NCBI GenBank assembly: GCA_028382005.1
Contig: JAOESH010000017.1
Span: 1-40,907 of the forward strand
DNA from: Pseudomonadota bacterium
GTDB taxonomy: Bacteria; Pseudomonadota; Alphaproteobacteria; Puniceispirillales; Marisalimonadaceae
Direction of reading: 5' to 3'
DNA length: 40,907 nt
Shown here: in pieces, positions 8,318-16,716 of the stretch
Layout: each line of letters begins with the position of its first letter
How positions within the stretch are numbered: the first letter of the stretch is position 1
Notes under the pieces: model-generated
The model's database searches: none
What the model saw: the letters and a program-made list of their open reading frames with translations, nothing else
What the model was told of the DNA's origin: nothing
Position numbers and translations under genes: made by a program

Positions 8318-9358
8318 ATGCAAGTGTCTGTTCTCGAACAATCAGTAGCCGTCGAGGGTAAGCCTCAACATATGATAATTCAAGATAGTATTAACCTAGC
8401 AAAAAAAGTAGAAAAACTTGGGTATAAAAGGTTTTGGGTATCTGAACATCATAATCATCCCACAATAATAGGAACTGCTCCAGAAATTTTAATGGCTGCT
8501 ATTGCTACTCAAACAAAGACTATAAGAATTGGTAGTGCAGGAATAATGTTACCTCACTATGCACCATTCAAAATTGCAGAACAATTTAGGGTTTTGGAAG
8601 CAATTGCCCCTAATAGAATTGACTTAGGTCTTGGAAGAGCACCAGGCTCAGATGGCAGAACAGCCTTAGCATTAAACTCAAATAGTAGAAATGACAGCGA
8701 ACAATTTCCTAGTCATGTAAGAGATTTAATGGCGTGGGTATCTAACGAAACATTATTAGAAGGACATCCGTTTAGACATTTAGTAGCACAACCTACTTCT
8801 GATACAAGTCCAGAAATTTGGATGCTAGGCACTTCTAATTATGGAGCCCAATTAGCAGCATATTTAGGTATACCATATTGCTTTGCACACTTTATAACAG
8901 ATGGGTCAGGTATCAAAGAAGCTATAGAAATATATAAATCAGAATTTCGTCCAACAACAAAATTAAAAAAACCATTAGTAAATGTGTGCCTATGGGCATT
9001 AACTGCTAAAACTCAGGAGGAAGCAAAATATCTTTTTTCATCAAGAGCCGCTTGGAAAATAGGAAGAAACTTTGGTCACCTTGGCCCTATTACGGATCCA
9101 GATAATGCTCTTAATATTATTCATGACAATAGTTGGGAGGATGAATATGAGTTAATGTTCTCAAACTCAATTGTTGGAGAAGTTGATTTTACAAAGAATA
9201 AAATTAAAAAACTAGTTAAAGAAAACAATATTGATGAAATTGCAATATTAAGCTGGTGCCATAGTGAGACAGCTAGGGTAAAATCATATGAGTTATTTGC
9301 AGATGCATTCAGTTTAAATTCAAATAAACGCGTTCAAAAAAACTTGTCATTAAACTAA
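8318..9358 (+). CDS. LLM-class (luciferase-like) flavin-dependent oxidoreductase
   Basis: This 346-residue TIM-barrel flavoprotein resembles bacterial luciferase. The recognisable features are FWVSEHHNHPTI (about residues 40-51), APEILMAAIATQT, RIGSAGIMLPHYAPFKIAEQFRVLE and the conserved RIDLGLGRAPGSD. This is the MsnO8/YhbW-type subgroup, commonly annotated as alkane-monooxygenase-like, which uses FMNH2 and oxygen. It follows the amidohydrolase by 22 bp with a GGGGTTGATTAA leader before the ATG, so the two are probably cotranscribed. A partner flavin reductase gene is not seen in the window. The family is clear, the substrate unknown. Confidence 0.92.
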   Translation: MQVSVLEQSVAVEGKPQHMIIQDSINLAKKVEKLGYKRFWVSEHHNHPTIIGTAPEILMAAIATQTKTIRIGSAGIMLPHYAPFKIAEQFRVLEAIAPNRIDLGLGRAPGSDGRTALALNSNSRNDSEQFPSHVRDLMAWVSNETLLEGHPFRHLVAQPTSDTSPEIWMLGTSNYGAQLAAYLGIPYCFAHFITDGSGIKEAIEIYKSEFRPTTKLKKPLVNVCLWALTAKTQEEAKYLFSSRAAWKIGRNFGHLGPITDPDNALNIIHDNSWEDEYELMFSNSIVGEVDFTKNKIKKLVKENNIDEIAILSWCHSETARVKSYELFADAFSLNSNKRVQKNLSLN

Positions 9359-9402
9359 ATTAAAATATAACTAATTTTATTTGCAAAATTTTGGAGTTTG
9401 TT

Positions 9403-10008
9403 TTGATTTTTATTAAAGAGATAATATTTAAATTTAAGTTATTATTAATCTTACCATTTCTTCTATTATTTACAGGATGCTTCCAGACAGATATGAAACA
9501 ATTTGAAAACAACAAACCTAAGTTAGACTTATTTTCTTTTTTTGAAGGTGAAACTATAGCATATGGAATTTTTGAAGATAGGTTTGGAAACTTAAAAAGA
9601 CAATTCAGAGTTAATATTAAAGGAACGACTAATAATAAAACTCTTACTTTAGATGAAGATTTCCTTTATGACGATGGAGAAAAAGCCAAACGAATATGGA
9701 CAATAGAAAAAAAATTAGATGAGAATAAAAATATTACCTATATCGGTTCTGCTGATGATGTAGAAGGTAAGGCTACTGGATCAATTTCAGGAAACACGCT
9801 TAACTGGACATATGATATATATTTAAATATTAAGGGAAGTAATATTAAAGTTCATTTTAATGACTGGATATATAAACAAAGCGACGACTTGGCAATTAAT
9901 AGGGCATATGTAAGCAAATTTGGAATTAATATAGGCTCTGTAACGTTAGTATTTTTAAGAGGGAAAACTGCCGATAACATTGGACCTCTAAACTTAAAAA
10001 ATTGGTAA
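9403..10008 (+). CDS. DUF3833-family lipoprotein
   Basis: This is a predicted outer-membrane or periplasmic lipoprotein. The best start is TTG at 9403, preceded by TTGGAG with 6-base spacing; a further TTG at 9391 overlaps that site. The N-terminus has Lys residues, a hydrophobic stretch (LLLILPFLLLF) and the lipobox LFTGC, so the Cys would be lipidated. The mature region matches DUF3833: LDLFSFFEGETIAYGIFEDRFG, LDEDFLYDDGE, DDVEGKATG, FNDWIYKQSD and a C-terminal AYVSKFGINIGSVTLVF. The fold is lipocalin-like in appearance. Its stop overlaps the next gene's ATG (TAATG), so it is coupled to the chalcone-isomerase-like gene. Function is unknown; this pairing is a frequent one to my knowledge. 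Confidence 0.9.
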   Translation: MIFIKEIIFKFKLLLILPFLLLFTGCFQTDMKQFENNKPKLDLFSFFEGETIAYGIFEDRFGNLKRQFRVNIKGTTNNKTLTLDEDFLYDDGEKAKRIWTIEKKLDENKNITYIGSADDVEGKATGSISGNTLNWTYDIYLNIKGSNIKVHFNDWIYKQSDDLAINRAYVSKFGINIGSVTLVFLRGKTADNIGPLNLKNW

Positions 10009-10565
10009 TGTTTTCAATGTTCATCAAGTTCATTTTCGTAATATTAATAACTTTAAATATCAGTCACGCTTCTGCAGATAACAAAAAAGATTATTTAATA
10101 AATCAAACGACTATCAATATTATAGAGAAAAACTTTCCGACTTATAAATTAGTTGGAGAAGCAAAATATACATATTTAATATGGGATATATATGATGCTA
10201 AACTTGTATCTGACACTGGTAATTTTGAGAAGGATAAATTCGCATTAATTTTGAAATATAATAGAGATATTTCAAAAGAAGATGTTGTCGAAGAAACTAT
10301 AAAACAAATACAGTTACAAAAACAAATGAATAAACAGCAGATAAAAGAACTTGATACTTTGTTAAATAAAACTTTTAGGAAAATAAAAATAAATGATAGT
10401 TTTGTAGGTATTAAAAATAAAGATACAGCTATATTTTACTTTAACAAAGAAAAAGTCCTTGAAACTCATGATATAGAGTTCATTGATTTGTTTTTTAATA
10501 TATGGCTCAGAAAAGACAGTCAAAATCCTGATTTTACAAGAACTCTTTTAGGACAAAAAAATTAA
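10008..10565 (+). CDS. Chalcone isomerase-like secreted protein
   Basis: The ATG at 10008 shares a base with the stop codon of the upstream lipoprotein gene. The product (about 185 residues) begins with a signal peptide (FIKFIFVILITLNISHASA, then DNKK). The mature part matches bacterial chalcone-isomerase-like proteins: LVGEAKYTYLIWDIYDAKL, FALILKYNRDISKEDVVEETIKQI and the terminal FFNIWLRKDSQNPDFTRTLLG. Despite the name, bacterial members are not known flavonoid enzymes; some bind fatty acids. With the adjacent DUF3833 lipoprotein it probably acts in the periplasm on lipids. It lies 12 bp before yciB. Confidence 0.88.
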   Translation: MFSMFIKFIFVILITLNISHASADNKKDYLINQTTINIIEKNFPTYKLVGEAKYTYLIWDIYDAKLVSDTGNFEKDKFALILKYNRDISKEDVVEETIKQIQLQKQMNKQQIKELDTLLNKTFRKIKINDSFVGIKNKDTAIFYFNKEKVLETHDIEFIDLFFNIWLRKDSQNPDFTRTLLGQKN

Positions 10566-10577
10566 AGGAAATATATA

Positions 10578-11117
10578 ATGCGATTAAGTGCATTTTTTTT
10601 TGAAATTATTCCTTTAACTGGTTTTTTTGTCAGCACTCAATATTTTAATTTAATAATTGCAGCTATTATTACATTGTTATTGAGCCTTTTCGTTATGCTA
10701 ACTTTTTACATTATAGAAAAAAGAATTTCTAAGTTTCAAATATTTGCAATATTTATGTCAGCTCTATTTACCCTATTTGCATATTGGTTTGATAACGACC
10801 AATTTGTAAAGATACAACCAACTATCTTTAATGGGTTTTTTAGTTTTGTTTTACTAGTGGGGATTATAAATAAGAAGGCAATGATGAAACAGTTTTTTGG
10901 TTCGCAATTTTTTCTAAATGATGAAACTTGGTTTAAATTAAGTTTTAGATGGGGAATGTTTTTTTTATTTCTTACCATCATAAATGAATTTGCCTGGAGA
11001 AACTTAATTACAGAAGATTGGATTTTTGTGAAAGTGTTTGTATTAACACCTTTAATCGGACTATTTATGCTCGCTCAACTTCCAATTACTTTAAAAGGAA
11101 GAATTAAAAATAAATAA
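10578..11117 (+). CDS. yciB: YciB/IspA inner-membrane septation protein
   Basis: This 179-residue protein has five or so hydrophobic helices and the family's typical segments: FFEIIPLTGFFVSTQ at the N-terminus, KIQPTIFNGFFSFVLLVG in the middle, and the strongly conserved NEFAWRNLITEDWIFVKVFVLTPL near the C-terminus. YciB homologues are linked to cell-envelope synthesis and septation in enterobacteria and Shigella. AAAGGAAATATATA precedes the ATG. It follows the lipoprotein and chalcone-isomerase-like genes closely, and may form an envelope sub-operon with them inside a run of catabolic genes. Confidence 0.92.
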   Translation: MRLSAFFFEIIPLTGFFVSTQYFNLIIAAIITLLLSLFVMLTFYIIEKRISKFQIFAIFMSALFTLFAYWFDNDQFVKIQPTIFNGFFSFVLLVGIINKKAMMKQFFGSQFFLNDETWFKLSFRWGMFFLFLTIINEFAWRNLITEDWIFVKVFVLTPLIGLFMLAQLPITLKGRIKNK

Positions 11118-11175
11118 TGCATCCGATATAATAGTATTGATATAATAAATATTTTATTATGCGTGGAGAGTTTTA

Positions 11176-12330
11176 ATGGGAATAAAAATTACAGATATTA
11201 TTATTCATATAATAAAATCAGAATTAGACGTCCCTTTTGCTTTTTCTCAAGGTTGGGTTAACAAACGCTCTGCAACACTTGTACAAATAAAAACTAGTGA
11301 TGGACTTACAGGATGGGGAGAAGCTTTTTGTCAAGGTTTAGAACCTCCTGAAATATCCGCAGCAGTTATAAGCTCAGCTCTGAAGCCTCTATTATTAAAT
11401 CAATCTCCCTTGGACATAGAAGTGCTATGGCATAAAATGTATAATGCTACTAGAGACTTTGGAAGAAAAGGTTCAGTCGTTTCTGGCATAAGTGCAATTG
11501 ATATTGCACTATGGGACATTGCTGGTCAATTTTACAATCAGCCAATTCATCAATTGCTTGGAGGAGCATTTAGAAAAGAGATAAAACCTTATGCAACAGG
11601 TTTTTATAGAATTAAAGGTCAAGGAGAAGCTAAAAGATTAGCAGATGAAGCTATTACTCATTTTGAAAATGGGTTTGATCATATGAAAGTTAAATTAGGC
11701 TTTGGTTTAAAAGATGATTTAGAATGTATGGAATCCATAAAAAAAGTGTTAACTGGTAAAAATGTAACTCTTATGATTGACACAAACCATGCCTATGGAA
11801 CCTCAGAGGCATTATTATTGGGGCAAGCTCTAAAAGAGTACGAACTTAGATGGTACGAAGAACCAGTAGTTCCAGAAAATATTAAGGGCTATGTTGAACT
11901 AAGATCTAAATTAAAAATCCCTATTGCAGGTGGAGAAAACGAACATACTCTTTTTGGGTTTAGAAACTTATTTGAAAATGGTGCAGTTGATATTGCTCAA
12001 CCTGACATTGGTTCATGTGGTGGTATTACTGCTGCAAAGCAAATCATAAATCTTGCTCATAGTTTTGGAATAGAAGTGAACCCACATGTATGGGGATCTG
12101 CAATTGCTCAAGCAGCATCTATTCAAGTTATTGCTTCAATTCCAACAACTCATCATTCTATTTTTGCCCGCTCGCCTATTCTAGAGTACGACCAATCCAG
12201 TCATCCGTTTAGAAGAGAATTGTTAAATAATCCATTTAAATTAAAAGATGGTATGATCAATGTTTCTTCAAAACCTGGTTTAGGAATAGATGTAAATATG
12301 AATACTATAAAAAAATATAAAACTAATTAA
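11176..12330 (+). CDS. Mandelate racemase/muconate lactonizing enzyme family (enolase superfamily)
   Basis: This 384-residue enzyme abstracts the alpha-proton of a carboxylate. Metal ligands are D202 (MIDTNH), E228 (WYEEPV) and E254 (GGENEH), spaced 26 and 26 residues as in mandelate racemase. The acid/base residues also fit: K171 and K173 (MKVKLG), D277 (QPDIGS) and H304 (NPHVWG). From memory these are all offset by +7 from Pseudomonas putida mandelate racemase. The residue matching MR E317 is not Glu (T324 by simple offset), so the reaction probably differs, for example acid-sugar dehydration. AGAGTTTTA precedes the ATG. It is followed 28 bp later by an epoxide-hydrolase-like gene and then a DMT permease. 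Confidence 0.93.
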   Translation: MGIKITDIIIHIIKSELDVPFAFSQGWVNKRSATLVQIKTSDGLTGWGEAFCQGLEPPEISAAVISSALKPLLLNQSPLDIEVLWHKMYNATRDFGRKGSVVSGISAIDIALWDIAGQFYNQPIHQLLGGAFRKEIKPYATGFYRIKGQGEAKRLADEAITHFENGFDHMKVKLGFGLKDDLECMESIKKVLTGKNVTLMIDTNHAYGTSEALLLGQALKEYELRWYEEPVVPENIKGYVELRSKLKIPIAGGENEHTLFGFRNLFENGAVDIAQPDIGSCGGITAAKQIINLAHSFGIEVNPHVWGSAIAQAASIQVIASIPTTHHSIFARSPILEYDQSSHPFRRELLNNPFKLKDGMINVSSKPGLGIDVNMNTIKKYKTN

Positions 12331-12357
12331 ACAATGAATAGAAACTAATATTTTAAT

Positions 12358-13470
12358 ATGATTGAACTTCTTGATCCAATAATTAAATCACATAAAACGA
12401 ATATTTCAACAGGATTGAATGTTCATTATTTAGAAGCTTCCTTAAATAAATACAAAGAACGAAATCAACCAATAGTTCTTCTGCTTCATGGATTTCCAGA
12501 ATTAAGTTTTAGTTGGCGTAAAATAATGCCTATTCTTGCAAAAGAAGGTTTTAAGGTTATTGCCCCTGATATGAGAGGTTATGGCTTGACTTCCGGAGGA
12601 GGAAAAAAATATAATAGTGATATATCTGAATATAGACTAATGAGCCTTAGCACAGATATTATCAGTTTTTTAAGTTCTCTGAATATAAGCAAAGTAGATT
12701 TATTAGTTGGACATGATGCAGGTTCATCTGTTGCAGGTGTGTCTGCTATGATAAGACCTGATATATTTCGATCTGTTGTTATGATGAGCGCTCCATATAC
12801 AGGTGCACCTGATATTAAAACTGATTTATTAATTGAAGATTCAATTCATAACGATTTAGAAAATTTATCAATGCCAAGAAAACATTACCAATGGTATTAC
12901 TCCACACCAGAAGCAAACAAAGATATGCATCTAGAGAAAAAAGAACTGCACAAATTTCTTAGAGCTTATTATCACATGAAAAGTGCTGACTGGGCAAATA
13001 ACAAACCTTATGAATTAGGATTTTGGACAGCAGAAAACTTAGCTAAAATGCCTGAATATTATATAATGAAATCTAACGAAAACATGGTTCAAGCTGTTAT
13101 GCGACATTTTCCAAAAGATCGTAATTTTGAAAATTGGTTAACTGATCAGGAGTTAAATGTTTATGCGAATAGTTTTTTTAAAAATTCTTTCCAACCTGCC
13201 CTCAACTGGTATAGATGCATGACTTCACCAATTCAAAATAATGATTTAAAAATTTTTTCTAATAAAAAAATTGAGGTGCCTTCTTGTTTTATTGCTGGAG
13301 AGAAAGATTGGGGAATATTCCAAAAGCCAGGAGCTTTAGAAAAAATGGAAAATGATTTATGCATAAATTATTGTGGTAGACATATACTTAAAAATGCAGG
13401 ACATTGGGTTCAACAAGAAAACCCTGATGATGTATCAAAAACATTATTAGAATTTTATAAAAATAAATAA
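12358..13470 (+). CDS. Alpha/beta hydrolase, epoxide hydrolase-like
   Basis: This 370-residue enzyme has the epoxide-hydrolase/haloalkane-dehalogenase arrangement: LLLHGFPELSFSWR with the oxyanion HGFP (44-47), PDMRGYGLTSG, an aspartate nucleophile in VGHDAGSS (D120), and a C-terminal GHWVQQENPDDV carrying the catalytic His (H349). The Asp nucleophile excludes a simple esterase. Tyr-rich cap segments (YQWYYSTPEANK, LRAYYHMKSADW) could supply the lid tyrosines that protonate an epoxide. The gene lies between the enolase-family gene and the DMT permease with small gaps, suggesting one transcript. The substrate is unknown, and fluoroacetate-dehalogenase-like activity is an alternative. Confidence 0.88.
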   Translation: MIELLDPIIKSHKTNISTGLNVHYLEASLNKYKERNQPIVLLLHGFPELSFSWRKIMPILAKEGFKVIAPDMRGYGLTSGGGKKYNSDISEYRLMSLSTDIISFLSSLNISKVDLLVGHDAGSSVAGVSAMIRPDIFRSVVMMSAPYTGAPDIKTDLLIEDSIHNDLENLSMPRKHYQWYYSTPEANKDMHLEKKELHKFLRAYYHMKSADWANNKPYELGFWTAENLAKMPEYYIMKSNENMVQAVMRHFPKDRNFENWLTDQELNVYANSFFKNSFQPALNWYRCMTSPIQNNDLKIFSNKKIEVPSCFIAGEKDWGIFQKPGALEKMENDLCINYCGRHILKNAGHWVQQENPDDVSKTLLEFYKNK

Positions 13471-13488
13471 TTATATTTAGGAAATATT

Positions 13489-14382
13489 TTGAATTTTTCT
13501 TTATCTGGAAACCTCTTCAAGGGTATCGGAATTGCCAGTATTGGCGCATTAATTCTCTCACCTGATGTACTTTTCATGAGATGGTCTGAAATGGATGTCT
13601 GGTCAATGTTAACTTGGAGAGGTATTGAGATGGGGATCGTCTTAATTTTATTTTCAAGTTGTTTTAAGGTTTTTAGAACCAATTTTAAAAATATTCTTTC
13701 TCCTGTTGGTTTTGGTATAATTTGTTGCCAAATTATAAGCTCATTTTTTTTTACTTACGGAATTGCCGAAACTTCAGCTTCTTTAATATTATTTACATTA
13801 GCAACATCACCTATTTTTGCATCTATATTCTCAATATTTATCCTTGGTGAAAAAACAACTAAATCCACTTGGATAACAGCATGTCTTGCTTTGATAGGTG
13901 TTGGTATTTCTGTGGCACATGGAGAGAATGTACTGAATGCACCTCAGGGAAGTGTTTTAATAGGAACTATATGTGGAATTGGAGCAGCAGCATCTTTAGG
14001 TTTAAGTCTAGTCTTATTAAGATACCAACCAAATATTCCTGCTATGACAGTTACAGGAATAAGCGCTTTGGGTAATGGTTTTATTGGCTTGCTAATAGTA
14101 TCCCCTGGCTTGCTTTTCCAGGGTGATATATTATCTATTTCATTATCTGGGTTAATTATACTACCAATATCATTCGCTTGCTTAACTTTTGCAACACGAT
14201 ACACACAAGCTTCAAATATTGGCCTTTTAATGTTGTTAGAAACCGCTCTTGGACCATTTTGGGTTTGGTTAGGAACAAATGAAACACCAAATTTATTTAT
14301 GATTTCTGGGGGTGTCATTGTTATTTTAAGTCTTGCCTGGTATATTTTAGTTGATCAGATAAAGATTTCCTTACCCAAGTAA
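13489..14382 (+). CDS. DMT-superfamily (EamA) permease
   Basis: This 297-residue membrane protein shows ten hydrophobic segments in two EamA repeats. Typical signatures are FFFTYGIAETSASLILFTLATSPIFASI and LGEKTTKSTWITACLALIGVGIS in the first half and LLMLLETALGPFWVWLGTNETP in the second. The start is TTG at 13489, supported by TAGGA seven bases upstream. EamA permeases export or import small metabolites. As last gene of the plus-strand run it may move the substrate or product of the enolase-family and hydrolase enzymes. It faces the SLC13 permease gene tail to tail, with an 11-bp gap. Confidence 0.9.
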   Translation: MNFSLSGNLFKGIGIASIGALILSPDVLFMRWSEMDVWSMLTWRGIEMGIVLILFSSCFKVFRTNFKNILSPVGFGIICCQIISSFFFTYGIAETSASLILFTLATSPIFASIFSIFILGEKTTKSTWITACLALIGVGISVAHGENVLNAPQGSVLIGTICGIGAAASLGLSLVLLRYQPNIPAMTVTGISALGNGFIGLLIVSPGLLFQGDILSISLSGLIILPISFACLTFATRYTQASNIGLLMLLETALGPFWVWLGTNETPNLFMISGGVIVILSLAWYILVDQIKISLPK

Positions 14383-14393
14383 CATTTTGAAAT

Positions 14394-16199
14394 TTATGTC
14401 CAAAAAAATACAATAATTGGAATTGAAATACATATGATTAATATTTCAAGAGGCAACCCTAATTTCCAGTAATCTCCAAACTTATAATTACCTGGTCCCA
14501 TTACAAGCGTATTACATTGGTGGCCAATAGGAGACAAAAATGCACAACTAGCACCAATGGCTACACACATTAAAAAAGCATCGACTGATTGTCCTGTTTC
14601 AATAGCAACATTTGCAGCAATTGGAGCCATTATTACAGCTGTTGCGGCATTATTTATCACATCAGATAAGAACATTGTGATAACCATTAATATTATAAGA
14701 ATCCAAACTACATTTAATACATTTGAATATTGGGCTAAAGATGATGAAATTGAGGATGTTATGCCATATTCAGTTAATGTATTTCCAATGGGTATCATTG
14801 CTGCAAGTAAAACCACCACAGGCCAATCAATATGTCTATAAATACTATCACCTGTCAACAACTTGATTGAGGCAAAAGCAAGAACACAAAGAAGAAAGGC
14901 AACTATTATAGGAAGAAAATTAAAAATTATAGAAGATAAACTTAATAAAAAAATTACTATTGCTAGAAATATTTTTGAAGTGTCATTAACAATATCAAAC
15001 TCTCTTTGCCACAGAGGCATTAACCCAGCTAGTTCTAACCTTTCACCAATTTTCTCTACTTCACCTCTATTTGCAATCAGTAGAACGTCTCCTGATTTGA
15101 AAATTTCATTAGACAATCTAAATCTATATTTTAATCCCCTTCTCCACAAACCTAATAGTGATAATTGTCCACCAATTAATCTTTTAAAATAATTATACTT
15201 TCGTCCTATGAGTCTAGATTTTGGAATAATAATAGCCTCTATTCCAGCGATTATCTCATTGTTTTTTATAGCTTTTTCTAGATTAAGACTTAATCCAAAG
15301 TCCTTTTGAATTTCAGCTATGTAGTCAGGATTTATTTTAAGAATTAAAATTTGTCCTTCATATATTTTTTGATTGCCGTGTATTTCTGATTTTTTATCGT
15401 CTTCATCTATTTGCCCAATCAGTGAGGTATCGTCATCTAACAAACTTCTGAGATCATAAGCACGCTTATCTATCAAAGGGCTATTTTCGTCTACTTTCAT
15501 TTCCACAAGATAATCATCTAAATTAATTAAAGGATTACGGAGGGAGTTTATTGGTCTAATAGGAATTAGCCTCCATCCAATTAACATAATAAAAATTATC
15601 CCAATTATACTTACTGGTACTCCTGCAAACGCAAAATCAAAAAAACTAAAATCGTTACTTGAGTATTCACCTCTTAATTCAGAGATTATGATATTTGGGG
15701 GGGTCCCTATCTTAGTGTTCATTCCTCCTAAAATAGATGCAAATGCTAATGGCATTAGAAATTTTGATGGATTCCATTCCATTTTTTGACAAATAGAAAT
15801 TGTGATTGGTAACAGCATTGCCATTGCACCAATGTTATTCATAAATGACGATAAGAAAGCTGCTATCAAACATAAAATTAGAATGAATTGTGTCTCAGAG
15901 TGTATAATTTTTTGAATCTTCATTCCTACAAAAGAAATAAATCCAGACTTTTCTAAGCCTTTACTTATTAACAACACTAAAGCAACCGTTACGACAGCTG
16001 GATGACCTAAACCTGAAAAAGCTTCACTAGCAGAAATAAAACCAAAAATTACAAATAATGACAGCATTATTAGAGAAACAGCATCATACCTGATTTTTCC
16101 CCATATAAATAAAGCAACAAGCATAATCATTAAAAATGAAATTATATTTTGATCTGTAATTGAATCGAATATTGTTAAGTCCATTACTTTTTTAACCAT
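14394..16199 (-). CDS. SLC13/DASS-family permease with two RCK_C (TrkA-C) domains
   Basis: This 601-residue permease has around ten to twelve membrane segments split by a soluble region of about 180 residues (roughly 215-395). The membrane halves carry the DASS signatures SSFMNNIGAMAMLLP, GMNTKIGTPPNIII and the matching SDVINNAATAVIMAP plus SPIGHQCNTLVMGPG near the C-terminus. The soluble insert looks like two TrkA-C domains (for example ENSPLIDKRAYDLRSL and SRLIGRKYNYFKRLIGGQLSLLGLWRRG). This is the layout of the YfbS/SAC1-type proteins thought to import sulfate or dicarboxylates with sodium. It follows the HIT gene by 18 bp. An in-frame ATG six codons in is an alternative start. Substrate not determinable. 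Confidence 0.92.
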   Translation of the reverse strand: MVKKVMDLTIFDSITDQNIISFLMIMLVALFIWGKIRYDAVSLIMLSLFVIFGFISASEAFSGLGHPAVVTVALVLLISKGLEKSGFISFVGMKIQKIIHSETQFILILCLIAAFLSSFMNNIGAMAMLLPITISICQKMEWNPSKFLMPLAFASILGGMNTKIGTPPNIIISELRGEYSSNDFSFFDFAFAGVPVSIIGIIFIMLIGWRLIPIRPINSLRNPLINLDDYLVEMKVDENSPLIDKRAYDLRSLLDDDTSLIGQIDEDDKKSEIHGNQKIYEGQILILKINPDYIAEIQKDFGLSLNLEKAIKNNEIIAGIEAIIIPKSRLIGRKYNYFKRLIGGQLSLLGLWRRGLKYRFRLSNEIFKSGDVLLIANRGEVEKIGERLELAGLMPLWQREFDIVNDTSKIFLAIVIFLLSLSSIIFNFLPIIVAFLLCVLAFASIKLLTGDSIYRHIDWPVVVLLAAMIPIGNTLTEYGITSSISSSLAQYSNVLNVVWILIILMVITMFLSDVINNAATAVIMAPIAANVAIETGQSVDAFLMCVAIGASCAFLSPIGHQCNTLVMGPGNYKFGDYWKLGLPLEILIICISIPIIVFFWT

Positions 16200-16217
16200 T
16201 ATAAAAATTAAAATAAA

Positions 16218-16622
16218 CTATGTTTTTAAAAAACTTTTGACTAAGTTAAATCTATAATCATATGTATTATTGTCTAATTTATTAGTATCACTCCAGCCCC
16301 AAACTGGTCCAGGCCATGCAGGATCTTTTTTACTTCTCACAACAATATGAATATGTAATTGTGACACAACATTGCCTAACATTCCGATATTAATCTTTTC
16401 TAAATTTTCTTTAAATTTGATAAAGTCTCCAATATCACTTGCAAAGTTTAATAATATATTTCTTTCTTCGACACTTATGTCACTCAATTCTATTAAGTTA
16501 GGTTTATTTGGAATTAGAACAACCCAAAAAAACTCTTTTACATTCATTAATCTAACTTGAAAAATTTCTTTATTTTCAACTAATATACTATCATTCTCTA
16601 GTCTTTGATCTAATACGAACAA
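16218..16622 (-). CDS. HIT-family hydrolase/nucleotidyl-binding protein
   Basis: This 134-residue protein has the histidine-triad core QLHIHIVVRS followed by KKDPAWPGPVWG, a combination seen in a proteobacterial HIT subgroup. HIT proteins hydrolyse or transfer nucleotides from phosphoramidates, dinucleoside polyphosphates or similar compounds. The start is TTG at 16622, with AAAGGAATTTGAA directly before it. The gene precedes the SLC13 permease on the same strand and is divergent from the M20 amidohydrolase. The function here is not evident beyond the family. Confidence 0.9.
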   Translation of the reverse strand: MFVLDQRLENDSILVENKEIFQVRLMNVKEFFWVVLIPNKPNLIELSDISVEERNILLNFASDIGDFIKFKENLEKINIGMLGNVVSQLHIHIVVRSKKDPAWPGPVWGWSDTNKLDNNTYDYRFNLVKSFLKT

Positions 16623-16716
16623 TTCAAATTCCTTTTCAAATTTTAATCATATATATATTATATTAATAAATATTTTAACTATAATTAATCAGACTATGAC
16701 TTAATAGGAGATATTA

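Noticed and set aside
13869-14318. Reading frames on both strands inside the DMT permease gene
   Set aside because: They lie within a well-supported membrane-protein gene, show no family motifs and lack ribosome-binding sites; they are shadows.
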